This document shows positions 1 to 5,693 of a stretch of 10,647 nucleotides of DNA, piece after piece; the stretch's first letter is position 1, and each line of letters opens with the position of its first letter. Both the position numbers and the translations under genes were made by a program. Source of the DNA: an uncultured Eubacterium sp. (GTDB lineage Bacteria > Bacillota_A > Clostridia > Lachnospirales > Lachnospiraceae); NCBI GenBank assembly GCA_948759685.1, contig CAQBGY010000087.1, forward strand, positions 1 through 10,647, written 5' to 3'. Below the pieces are notes generated by a model that searched no databases, was not told the origin of the DNA, and saw only the letters and a list, made by a program, of their open reading frames with translations.

Positions 1-69
1 TTCGGTTTGTCTAGGTGGTTCGAGTATAAAAGGATACACTTGGAAACTGAATTTCATAAACATTTGTAA
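1..69 (+). CDS. possible C-terminal end of a gene entering from the left
   Basis: Frame 1 is open from the window edge to a TAA at 67-69, giving 22 codons that begin FGLSRWFEYK and end FHKHL. The other two plus frames close at other points; frame 2 stays open to 124. I recognise no family in so short a piece, and no clear terminator follows directly. The alternative is that this is simply non-coding sequence open by chance, which is quite possible at this length. Confidence 0.25.
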   Translation, partial: FGLSRWFEYKRIHLETEFHKHL

Positions 70-92
70 ATATAAAAAGAGTTTGAAAATTA

Positions 93-219
93 AAGTACCG
101 ACTTCATCTTCACCGAATTTCTGAAGAAATTCGCTTCAGGTAAGTCTTAAAAACTGATTTTGAAAATCAGTTTTTAACTTTAATTCATCAGGATTTTTTC
201 GAAGATGAAGTTGGTGCTT
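93..219. repeat. compact multi-stem inverted repeat (structured RNA or MITE-like)
   Basis: An outer stem of 19 bp pairs 93-111 (core ACTTCATCTTC) with 201-219 (core GAAGATGAAGT); its only two non-Watson-Crick positions (96/216 and 100/212) are G.U wobbles. Inside are a perfect 8-bp hairpin, CGAATTTC (114-121) and GAAATTCG (126-133) around a TGAA loop, and a 15-bp nearly loopless stem (147-161 with 163-177, core AAAACTGATTTT). A competing stem, CTGAAG (121-126) with CTTCAG (134-139), overlaps the first hairpin. No long U-run follows, so it is not an ordinary terminator. It could be a small miniature inverted-repeat element or the folded part of a small RNA. Confidence 0.5.
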
Positions 220-394
220 AAAATATTCAATATTATTTTTATTTTCTATAAATGTTCAAGAATCGAGGTGAAGATATTCTCTGTCTGTATTTCTTCAGCA
301 GAAAAGTCACTTCCCTACAAACCGGAATTTATAAATAATTGAATTTGTAGACTAGCCAGACTCTTTTTTACGATGGGTCAAAGTTTTAAATGCT
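220..394. other. AT-rich gene-free stretch, nothing recognised
   Basis: Together with the structured element to its left this forms a gene-free region of about 380 bases between position 70 and spoIID. I see no convincing open frame on either strand, no RNA gene and no riboswitch. A 7-bp repeat pair, CTACAAA and TTTGTAG (near 315-350), could form a long-looped hairpin but has no terminator tail. Confidence 0.4.
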
Positions 395-423
395 GAATGT
401 TTTATCTACTATATTCATATATT
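395..423 (+). promoter_or_regulatory. sigma-E-like (mother-cell) promoter of spoIID
   Basis: GAATGTT (395-401) matches 6 of 7 positions of the sigma-E -35 consensus KMATATT. After exactly 14 bases, CATATATT (416-423) matches 7 of 8 positions of the -10 consensus CATACANT. The predicted start is near 430, giving a leader of about 20 bases. spoIID is a classic sigma-E target in Bacillus, which supports the assignment. Clostridial consensus sequences are close to those of Bacillus, but this was judged by eye. Confidence 0.55.
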
Positions 424-451
424 ATAGATAAGAAAGTACGAAAGATTTACT

Positions 452-1477
452 ATGTTGAAAAGAGTTGGAATTGTTATTGCTGTAGGCATTATATTTTCGG
501 CATTAATTACATTCATGACTAATGGAATAAATGGTGAAAAAGAAAATTTCTATAAGACCGGAAGACAGGTTATTATAGAAAATGATAAATATAAAGTCAT
601 GATGGACGTAGAGCAGTTTGTTCCATGTGTGCTTATGGCACAATTGGATGTTAATAGTCCTTTGGAATTACTGAAAGCACAGGCGGTCGTTATTCGGACA
701 TATATTTTATATTGTATGGGAAATAATGATAAAATCAGCTCTAAAGAATTGGGTCTGCCATACTATAGTTATTCAAAAATGCAGGAAATGTGGTTTGAAG
801 AGTTTCGGAGAGAAAATGCTGCCACAGGCTGGGGAATGTTTTATAATTTTACCGGTTTAGGAAAGACCAAGGTATTTGATGAAAAAATGCAGTGTATTCA
901 TAAGGTGATGGAAAAGACAAAAGGAAAGGTAATGAAATACAATGGTAAAATTGTTCTGCCTTTATTTCATCAGATTAGCAATGGTGAAACCAGAGATGGT
1001 GAAAAGTTAATAGGTAGTGAATATAAGTATTTAAAAAGTATAAAGTGTAAAAATGATACACAGGTAGATGATTATATAGGAATAAAGTTTTATACAATAG
1101 AAGAGTTTATAGATATTCTTAGTAAAAATGGAATTGTAATATACAAAGATAAAAAAGAAAAGTTTGAGTACAATGAAAGTGATGTGCATGAGTTAATTAG
1201 TATCATGGACTTTTCTAATATTGATGAAAAGGGATATCAGTTGTGGATAAAAATAGGAGATACAAAAATAAACGGGGATATTTTTCAGAAGGCATTAAAT
1301 CTTCGTTCCACTACATTCAAAATAGAAGAGTATGAACAAGGTATTCGAATTACAACAAGAGGATATGGACATGGATTTGGTATGAGTATATCTTATGCAG
1401 AGGCTTTAGCAAGAGAAGGAGCAGGCTGGAAGGATATTTTGCGAAAATTTTATGACTGTGTCATTGTAGATTTTTAA
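452..1477 (+). CDS. spoIID: stage II sporulation protein D (SpoIID), variant catalytic position
   Basis: SpoIID is a membrane-anchored peptidoglycan lytic transglycosylase acting in the mother cell with SpoIIM/SpoIIP to thin septal wall and drive engulfment. The 341-residue protein has one N-terminal membrane segment (about residues 4-23). The SpoIID core follows: EQFVPCVLMAQ at 54-64, the conserved LLKAQAVVIRTY at 73-84, a FHQISNGETRD block at 172-182, and the C-terminal signature RGYGHGFGMS with ILRKFY. Length is normal for the family. The position normally held by the catalytic Glu (consensus VVAAEMP) is Gln64 here. The start at 452 has only a weak ribosome site (GAAAG); the membrane segment argues against a later start. 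The gene is flanked by its own promoter and terminator, so it is probably monocistronic. An alternative is a SpoIID-family paralogue rather than SpoIID itself, but spoIIQ next door favours SpoIID. Confidence 0.88.
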   Translation: MLKRVGIVIAVGIIFSALITFMTNGINGEKENFYKTGRQVIIENDKYKVMMDVEQFVPCVLMAQLDVNSPLELLKAQAVVIRTYILYCMGNNDKISSKELGLPYYSYSKMQEMWFEEFRRENAATGWGMFYNFTGLGKTKVFDEKMQCIHKVMEKTKGKVMKYNGKIVLPLFHQISNGETRDGEKLIGSEYKYLKSIKCKNDTQVDDYIGIKFYTIEEFIDILSKNGIVIYKDKKEKFEYNESDVHELISIMDFSNIDEKGYQLWIKIGDTKINGDIFQKALNLRSTTFKIEEYEQGIRITTRGYGHGFGMSISYAEALAREGAGWKDILRKFYDCVIVDF

Positions 1478-1486
1478 TTATTGTAC

Positions 1487-1512
1487 GAGAGTTCACTAGT
1501 GAACTCTTTTTA
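1487..1512 (+). terminator. intrinsic terminator of spoIID
   Basis: The perfect 20-base palindrome AGAGTTCACTAGTGAACTCT (1488-1507) is followed by a run of T to about 1511, only 10 bases after the spoIID stop. It separates spoIID from the forespore promoter of spoIIQ. Confidence 0.85.
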
Positions 1513-1520
1513 AATAAAGT

Positions 1521-1550
1521 GTATAAATCTGTAAAACGTGGGTCATACTA
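1521..1550 (+). promoter_or_regulatory. sigma-F-type (forespore) promoter of spoIIQ
   Basis: GTATA (1521-1525), a 15-base spacer and GGTCATACTA (1541-1550) match every specified position of the sigma-F consensus GYATA / GGNNANANTR. The embedded CATACTA also fits the sigma-G -10 element, and the two forespore factors overlap in specificity. Transcription would start near 1557, leaving a leader of about 11 bases that consists essentially of the GAGGTG ribosome site. This helps fix the spoIIQ start at 1568. Confidence 0.7.
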
Positions 1551-1567
1551 TCATTGAGGTGATGAGT

Positions 1568-2350
1568 ATGGATAAAAAATTTATAGCAGCAGTGATTGTT
1601 TGTGTCGTGGCATTAACTGCCGTAGCAACGGGGACATATTTTATAGGACAGAAAGGCAATGATGTTAATTTAAAAGAGGCACAAAATACTGCAACAACTG
1701 CAAATGAAAAGAATGTTGAAGCAGCACAAAAGGTAATAGAAGAGACAACAACAGAGGGTGACAGAGTAGCAGATGACAAAGAATATCAGGGAAGTACACC
1801 TGGAGAGACAGAAGTAGTTGGAGCAAACAACGATGTGGTAGAAGCTAACACAGAGTCAAATGCGAAGGAAGATGAATATATGTATGGCTTATCTTCTGAG
1901 GCAGCAGCACAGATTAAAGCATTGGAGTTTAACAAAAAAAGTGAATTATTATGGCCGGTTCAGGGAAATATCATTATGCCATATGATATGGATAATACAG
2001 TATATTACTCTACTTTAGATGAATATCGATGCAATCCGGGACTTGTAATTCAAAGCGCACAGGGTACAGCAATCAAGGCAGCAGCAGATGGTGTTATTAC
2101 AACATTGAGTGAGGATGATGAATTGGGTGTCTGTATAAATCAGGCGATTGGAAACGGTTATATTGCAACATATGGACAGGTAATTAATCCTGAGGTTGCA
2201 GCAGGAGATTTCGTTGAAGCCGGACAGACAATAGCATATGTGAACAAACCAACTAGATACTATTCTAAGGAAGGTGATAATATTTATTTTGCAATAGCAA
2301 AAGATGGAAAGCCTATTGATCCATTATCATTTATTGATTATGAAGATTAG
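1568..2350 (+). CDS. spoIIQ: SpoIIQ-like protein with a degenerate M23 (LytM) domain
   Basis: SpoIIQ is a forespore membrane protein that binds SpoIIIAH across the intermembrane space to form the feeding channel and engulfment ratchet. The 260-residue protein has a membrane segment at about 5-27, then a long acidic low-complexity linker (about 30-105). An M23 peptidase-like fold covers about 128-255 (LLWPVQG, GTAIKAAADGVI, FVEAGQTIAYV, KPIDPLSFI). All catalytic motifs are lost: HxGxD reads N156-P-G-L-V160, the YGH motif reads Y202-G-Q204, and HLHF reads N238-I-Y-F. The domain must be structural, as in Bacillus SpoIIQ. An upstream GTG (1538) is in frame, but GAGGTG at 1556-1561 is spaced for ATG 1568 (8 bases from GAGG) and the promoter leaves no room for earlier starts. 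Position after spoIID fits clostridial gene order. Confidence 0.85.
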   Translation: MDKKFIAAVIVCVVALTAVATGTYFIGQKGNDVNLKEAQNTATTANEKNVEAAQKVIEETTTEGDRVADDKEYQGSTPGETEVVGANNDVVEANTESNAKEDEYMYGLSSEAAAQIKALEFNKKSELLWPVQGNIIMPYDMDNTVYYSTLDEYRCNPGLVIQSAQGTAIKAAADGVITTLSEDDELGVCINQAIGNGYIATYGQVINPEVAAGDFVEAGQTIAYVNKPTRYYSKEGDNIYFAIAKDGKPIDPLSFIDYED

Positions 2351-2363
2351 TTAAAATTTTGAT

Positions 2364-2411
2364 AAAACCTGATAAGATTTAAAGTTTTTGCTTTAACTTA
2401 TCAGGTTTTTT
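2364..2411 (+). terminator. intrinsic terminator of spoIIQ
   Basis: A 13-bp stem, AAAACCTGATAAG (2364-2376) with CTTATCAGGTTTT (2397-2409), has an inner stem TAAAG/CTTTA and ends in a T run, starting 13 bases after the spoIIQ stop. Confidence 0.88.
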
Positions 2412-2447
2412 ATTTCATATGAAATTGTTTTGCAATTTGTGTGAAAT
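2412..2447. repeat. nested inverted repeats upstream of glpK
   Basis: ATTTCATATGAAAT (2412-2425) is a perfect 14-base palindrome. It overlaps AAATTG/CAATTT (2422-2427 and 2433-2438), and ATTTCA (2412-2417) can pair instead with TGAAAT (2442-2447), making one larger imperfect hairpin. It lies directly behind the spoIIQ terminator and upstream of the glpK promoter. Role unknown. Confidence 0.45.
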
Positions 2448-2469
2448 AAAAATGCTCCGCAGAATCGCA

Positions 2470-2509
2470 GAGGCGTGGAAATGTATTGGTACTTACGAGC
2501 CCACGCCTC
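2470..2509. repeat. GC-rich 9-bp inverted repeat
   Basis: GAGGCGTGG (2470-2478) pairs perfectly with CCACGCCTC (2501-2509) over a 22-base loop. Its GC content stands out from the AT-rich surroundings. It lies upstream of the predicted glpK promoter, so it is not in that gene's leader unless an earlier promoter exists. It may be a dispersed repeat or a weak terminator. Confidence 0.4.
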
Positions 2510-2549
2510 GAGAGAGAGTTCGCAAGTGAAATCTTAGTTATAAAAAAAA

Positions 2550-2591
2550 TTGCCAAAGTACGTAAAACAAACTAAAATAGATATTAGTTTG
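2550..2591 (+). promoter_or_regulatory. glpK promoter with overlapping palindromic operator
   Basis: TTGCCA (2550-2555), a 17-base spacer and TAAAAT (2573-2578) form a good vegetative promoter. CAAACTAA (2568-2575) and TTAGTTTG (2584-2591) form an 8-8-8 palindrome that covers the -10 box and the expected start near 2585. That is where a repressor operator would sit. The regulator is not identified from the sequence. Confidence 0.6.
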
Positions 2592-2610
2592 AATGTACGG
2601 AGGATAAGAA

Positions 2611-4098
2611 ATGGGAAAATATATTATGGCACTGGATCAGGGAACTACCAGTTCGAGAACCATTTTGTTCGATAAAGGTGGAAATATAATATGTCAGGCG
2701 AATCAGGAGTTTGAGCAGATATTTCCAAAGCCGGGCTGGGTGGAACATGATCCGGAGGAAATCTGGAATACACAGGTTATGACGATGAAAGCGGTTTTAG
2801 AGGAAGCTGGAATTACGGGTGGGGATATTGAAACGATTGGTATTACAAATCAGAGAGAGACTACCGTGGTATGGGATAAGAATACCGGTAAAGCGGTTTG
2901 TAATGCGATTGTCTGGCAGTGCAGAAGAACTGCAGATATTGTTGATGATTTGATTAGAGATGGATTAAGTCAGATGATACAGCATAAGACGGGATTGGTT
3001 CCTGATGCGTATTTTTCAGGAACAAAAATTCAATGGATATTGGACAATGTAGAAGGTGCAAGAGAAAAGGCAGAGAATGGACAGCTGTTGTTTGGAACCA
3101 TAGATTCATGGTTGATGTGGAAACTTAGTGGAGGCATAATTCATGCGACAGATTATACAAATGCAAGCAGAACGATGATTTATAATATCCATGAATTAAA
3201 GTGGGATGAAGAGTTGTTGGAATTATTGGATATACCGGCGTCTATGCTACCACAAGTCACATCATCAAGTGGTGTTTTTGGTTACACAAATATGGAGGTT
3301 TTAGGAGCTGAAATTCCAATCAGTGGTGTGGCAGGAGACCAGCAGGCAGCGTTGTTTGGGCAATGCTGTTTTGATAAGGGGGATGTAAAAAATACATATG
3401 GAACAGGCTGTTTTCTTTTAGTAAATACGGGGAATCAGCCAGTGGCATCCAATCATGGTTTAATTACAACAATTGCTGCATCTACAGATGAAGTGGAATA
3501 TGCCTTAGAAGGAAGTGTTTTTGTTGCCGGTGCTGCGATTCAATGGCTTCGCGACCAAATGGGATTGGTGGAGAATGCATCGGAAAGTGAAAAGATTGCA
3601 GGAAAGGTTAAAGATAGTAATGGAGTTTATGTCGTACCGGCATTTACAGGTATGGGAGCTCCGTATTGGAAGCAGAATGCCAGAGGTATGGTAGTAGGGA
3701 TAACAAGGGGGACAAGCAGTGAACATTTTGTTAGAGCGACGTTGGAGTCTTTGGCATATCAGACTTATGATGTAGTGAAAGCGATGGAACAGGATTTGGG
3801 AGAAGAGATCCATACAATTAAGGTGGATGGCGGTGCATGTGCGAACAATCTTCTCATGCAGTTTCAATCAGATATTTCAGGCAAGAAGGTTGTGCGTCCT
3901 AAGGTCATTGAAACGACAGGACTTGGAGCAGCATATTTAGCGGGACTTGCAACAGGATATTGGCGGGATAAAGAAGACATTAGAAATAATATGCAGATAG
4001 ATAAAACATTTATTGCACAAATGAGTGATAGGGAAGTGAGAGAAAAACTGAAAGGTTGGGAGAGAGCCATCAAATGCGCCATCCTTTACAGTGAGTAA
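2611..4098 (+). CDS. glpK: glycerol kinase
   Basis: Cytosolic enzyme of the FGGY kinase family that phosphorylates glycerol to sn-glycerol 3-phosphate with ATP, committing glycerol to glycolysis or lipid synthesis. The 495-residue length matches the family. Visible motifs are the N-terminal phosphate loop DQGTTSSR (9-16), the substrate residues QRET (81-84), W102, and Y134 in DAYFSGTK, the catalytic Asp243 in [16 protein letters not shown] (264-268), and a C-terminal VDGGACANN block. The start is supported by GGAGG 7 bases upstream. The loop before IPISGVAGD holds Glu229, where PTS-regulated Gram-positive enzymes have the His phosphorylated by HPr, so that activation route is probably absent. 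No glpF or glpD neighbour is present; the gene seems to stand alone behind its own operator-like promoter. Confidence 0.97.
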   Translation: MGKYIMALDQGTTSSRTILFDKGGNIICQANQEFEQIFPKPGWVEHDPEEIWNTQVMTMKAVLEEAGITGGDIETIGITNQRETTVVWDKNTGKAVCNAIVWQCRRTADIVDDLIRDGLSQMIQHKTGLVPDAYFSGTKIQWILDNVEGAREKAENGQLLFGTIDSWLMWKLSGGIIHATDYTNASRTMIYNIHELKWDEELLELLDIPASMLPQVTSSSGVFGYTNMEVLGAEIPISGVAGDQQAALFGQCCFDKGDVKNTYGTGCFLLVNTGNQPVASNHGLITTIAASTDEVEYALEGSVFVAGAAIQWLRDQMGLVENASESEKIAGKVKDSNGVYVVPAFTGMGAPYWKQNARGMVVGITRGTSSEHFVRATLESLAYQTYDVVKAMEQDLGEEIHTIKVDGGACANNLLMQFQSDISGKKVVRPKVIETTGLGAAYLAGLATGYWRDKEDIRNNMQIDKTFIAQMSDREVREKLKGWERAIKCAILYSE

Positions 4099-4108
4099 TG
4101 TGATGTTA

Positions 4109-4144
4109 TTTGTTTTTACATAGTGTACAGTGTGTATAAACAAA
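4109..4144. terminator. possible weak terminator or operator hairpin after glpK
   Basis: TTTGTTTTTACA (4109-4120) pairs with TGTATAAACAAA (4133-4144) with a single mismatch over a 12-base loop, 11 bases after the glpK stop. No T run follows on the plus strand, so it may be a weak terminator, an RNA-stabilising end or an operator. Confidence 0.4.
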
Positions 4145-4145
4145 C

Positions 4146-4203
4146 TGGTATTATAAGATTGACGCAAATTGAATATATTAATAATACCATATACTGATAT
4201 AAT
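4146..4203 (+). promoter_or_regulatory. promoter region of the ECF S-component gene
   Basis: TGATATAAT (4195-4203) is an extended -10 element with a consensus TATAAT box; the -35 region is weak, as is usual for extended -10 promoters. A perfect 9-bp inverted repeat, TGGTATTAT (4146-4154) and ATAATACCA (4181-4189), lies just upstream and could bind a regulator. Transcription would start near 4210, about 20 bases before the start codon. Confidence 0.55.
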
Positions 4204-4231
4204 CATAACAGTTTGAGGTGGAGGTATTATT

Positions 4232-4762
4232 ATGAAGACGAATCAAGTGACAAAAATTGTATTAACTGCACTTTTTGCAGCAATGGCTTTTGTGGCAACA
4301 TATATTATCAGAATTCCTACAGTCGGAACAAATGGATATGTGAACATCGGCGATACGATAGTTTTACTAAGTGCATGGATGATTGGTGGTATATATGGTG
4401 GTCTGGCAGCAGGAATCGGTTCTGCATTATCAGATTTTAGTGCAGGATATGGAATGTATGTACCCGGGACTTTTGTGATTAAGTTTCTGATGGCAGTTGC
4501 AGCATACGTTGTTTTTAATTTACTCAGGAAAGCAAATGTTCATAAGATAATCGGCTATGCTATTAGTGGTGTTTTAGCAGAAGTGATTATGGTGTTTGGA
4601 TATTTTTTATACGAGAGTACATTATTAGGTTATGGGCTTGGTGCAGTTCCCTCTGTTGTGAGCAATTTGATTCAGGCGGGAACATGTCTGGTATTAGGAT
4701 ATATTCTAATTGGTATATTCGAAGGGGCAAGAGTGACAGTACTTATAAGAAAGTATATTTAA
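4232..4762 (+). CDS. ECF transporter S component (substrate-binding membrane subunit)
   Basis: Small integral membrane protein that captures a vitamin or related micronutrient for a shared energy-coupling-factor module (EcfA/EcfA'/EcfT, not encoded here). Its 176 residues form five to six membrane segments, about 9-28, 42-66, 76-97, 106-128 and 143-165. The first holds an Ala-rich stretch (TALFAAMAF) resembling the AxxxA motif that contacts EcfT. GYVNIGDTIVLL and the following Gly/Ala-rich segment with SALSDFSAGYG are typical of the riboflavin-transporter-like S-component family (PF07155 type). The ligand cannot be told from sequence. The ribosome site GAGGTGGAGG ends 7 bases before the ATG. 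The YwlG-family gene follows after about 59 bases without a terminator, so the two are probably co-transcribed. Confidence 0.82.
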   Translation: MKTNQVTKIVLTALFAAMAFVATYIIRIPTVGTNGYVNIGDTIVLLSAWMIGGIYGGLAAGIGSALSDFSAGYGMYVPGTFVIKFLMAVAAYVVFNLLRKANVHKIIGYAISGVLAEVIMVFGYFLYESTLLGYGLGAVPSVVSNLIQAGTCLVLGYILIGIFEGARVTVLIRKYI

Positions 4763-4821
4763 GGATAAACTATTAGTATTGGAATGAATCAGAATAAAAA
4801 ATATAGATAGAGGTGAATATT

Positions 4822-5367
4822 GTGTATTCAGAATTGACGAAACAGGCAGAAAATGTAACAAAGGAAATTATAGAAAAAGCAGGACTTAACCGGGGGCAGA
4901 TTTTAGTTGTAGGTTGTTCTTCCAGTGAAATTTGTGGTGATAAAATCGGAAGCAATTCCAATCTTGAAGCGGCGCAGGCAGTATTTCAAGGAATATATAA
5001 AGTGTTGCATGAGAAAGGAATCTATTTGGCAGCACAATGTTGTGAACATTTAAACCGAGCGATTATTGTCGAAAGAGAGGCGGTACCATTTTCTGATATT
5101 GTAAATGTAGTGCCGCAGCCAAAGGCAGGTGGTTCTTTTGCAACAACAGCATATAAAACATTTAGTAATCCGGTTTCTATTGAAGAAATCAAGGCCGATG
5201 CAGGGATTGATATTGGTGGAACATTGATTGGAATGCATATGAAAAAGGTTGCAGTACCTGTGAAGTTAGAAAACAATAAAATAGGTGAGACAAATGTATT
5301 AGCTGCAAGAGTGAGACCAAAGTTTATTGGTGGGGAAAGAGCTGTCTATAGTGAAAAATTAATGTAA
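4822..5367 (+). CDS. ywlG: UPF0340 / DUF436 family protein (YwlG-like, TIGR01440)
   Basis: Conserved cytosolic protein of unknown function found widely in Firmicutes. Family hallmarks are visible: VVGCSSSEICGDKIGSNS (29-46), AQCCEHLNRAIIVE (71-84), the PKAGGSFATTAY block (100-111) and IDIGGTLIGMH (129-139). The length of 181 residues is typical. I place the start at GTG 4822, because AGAGGTG (4809-4815) sits 6 bases before it; the in-frame GTG at 4813 lies inside that ribosome site. The Cys pair at 73-74 and the conserved Cys-rich opening suggest a ligand or metal site, but no activity is established. It probably shares a transcript with the S-component gene upstream and ends at the strong terminator downstream. 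Confidence 0.88.
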   Translation: MYSELTKQAENVTKEIIEKAGLNRGQILVVGCSSSEICGDKIGSNSNLEAAQAVFQGIYKVLHEKGIYLAAQCCEHLNRAIIVEREAVPFSDIVNVVPQPKAGGSFATTAYKTFSNPVSIEEIKADAGIDIGGTLIGMHMKKVAVPVKLENNKIGETNVLAARVRPKFIGGERAVYSEKLM

Positions 5368-5380
5368 TAAAAAGTATATT

Positions 5381-5434
5381 AAACCACTTTAGAAAAAGTT
5401 AAATTGAGACTTATTCTAAAGTGGTTTCTTTTTG
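5381..5434 (+). terminator. intrinsic terminator of the S-component/ywlG unit
   Basis: A perfect 13-bp stem, AAACCACTTTAGA (5381-5393) and TCTAAAGTGGTTT (5415-5427), is followed by CTTTTT. It starts 13 bases after the ywlG stop. On the minus strand it is preceded by the tRNA-Pro unit, so it could also act there. Confidence 0.88.
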
Positions 5435-5481
5435 CTATTTGGGAGTTGCATATGAAAGTCATAAATTTAGACAATAAAAAA

Positions 5482-5555
5482 TCGGTGCGACAGGATTCGA
5501 ACCTGCGACCTCTGCGTCCCGAACGCAGCGCTCTACCAAACTGAGCCACGCACCG
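5482..5555 (-). tRNA. tRNA-Pro (anticodon CGG)
   Basis: The minus strand folds into a complete 74-base cloverleaf. The acceptor stem CGGTGCG/CGCACCG is perfect, followed by discriminator A. The D arm carries GGCTCAGTTTGGTAGAGC. The anticodon stem CTGCG/CGCAG encloses loop TTCGGGA with anticodon CGG and G37, as expected for proline. The T arm has GTTCGAATC. CCA is not encoded and must be added enzymatically. A TTTTTT run follows the 3' end directly and could terminate transcription. It reads the CCG codon, which is rare in AT-rich genomes. Confidence 0.96.
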
Positions 5556-5568
5556 TATAACCATATGT

Positions 5569-5597
5569 ACTATACCACTTTTTATGTAAAAAGTCAT
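5569..5597 (-). promoter_or_regulatory. tRNA-Pro promoter
   Basis: On the minus strand ATGACT (5592-5597) and TATAGT (5569-5574) are 17 bases apart, and the -10 box ends 13 bases before the tRNA. The spacer contains a perfect 7-bp inverted repeat, ACTTTTT/AAAAAGT (5577-5583 and 5588-5594). Confidence 0.5.
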
Positions 5598-5643
5598 CAT
5601 CTAAATACAAAATATTATCGTCTCATAAACGGAATACACCCTA

Positions 5644-5671
5644 TTGACACAATTTTAAAATATGTTATACT
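5644..5671 (+). promoter_or_regulatory. strong promoter of the HipA-like kinase operon
   Basis: A perfect -35 box TTGACA (5644-5649), a 16-base spacer and TATACT (5666-5671), preceded by the extended element TGT (5663-5665). The start would be near 5678, leaving about 16 leader bases that include the TTGGAGG ribosome site. No clear symmetric operator was seen around it. Confidence 0.78.
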
Positions 5672-5693
5672 GAAAATAAGTTGGAGGTATAAT

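Noticed and set aside
246..317. Minus-strand open stretch reading FSAEEIQTENIFTSILEHL before a stop
   Set aside because: Only 23 codons between two stops, no start codon or ribosome site; too short to call a gene or pseudogene.
4213..4440. 75-codon plus-strand frame overlapping the S-component gene
   Set aside because: Out-of-frame shadow; the membrane protein in the other frame has the ribosome site and family features.
4779..4807. Separate promoter for ywlG (TTGGAA, 17 bases, TATAGA)
   Set aside because: Transcription would start inside or after the ribosome site (near 4814), so it could not give a normal leader; read-through from the S-component gene is simpler.
5379..5600. Minus-strand open frame with an Arg/Gly-rich core (VAQFGRALRSGRRGRRFESC)
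   Set aside because: It is the translation of the tRNA-Pro gene itself, a well-known spurious protein; the cloverleaf explains the sequence fully.
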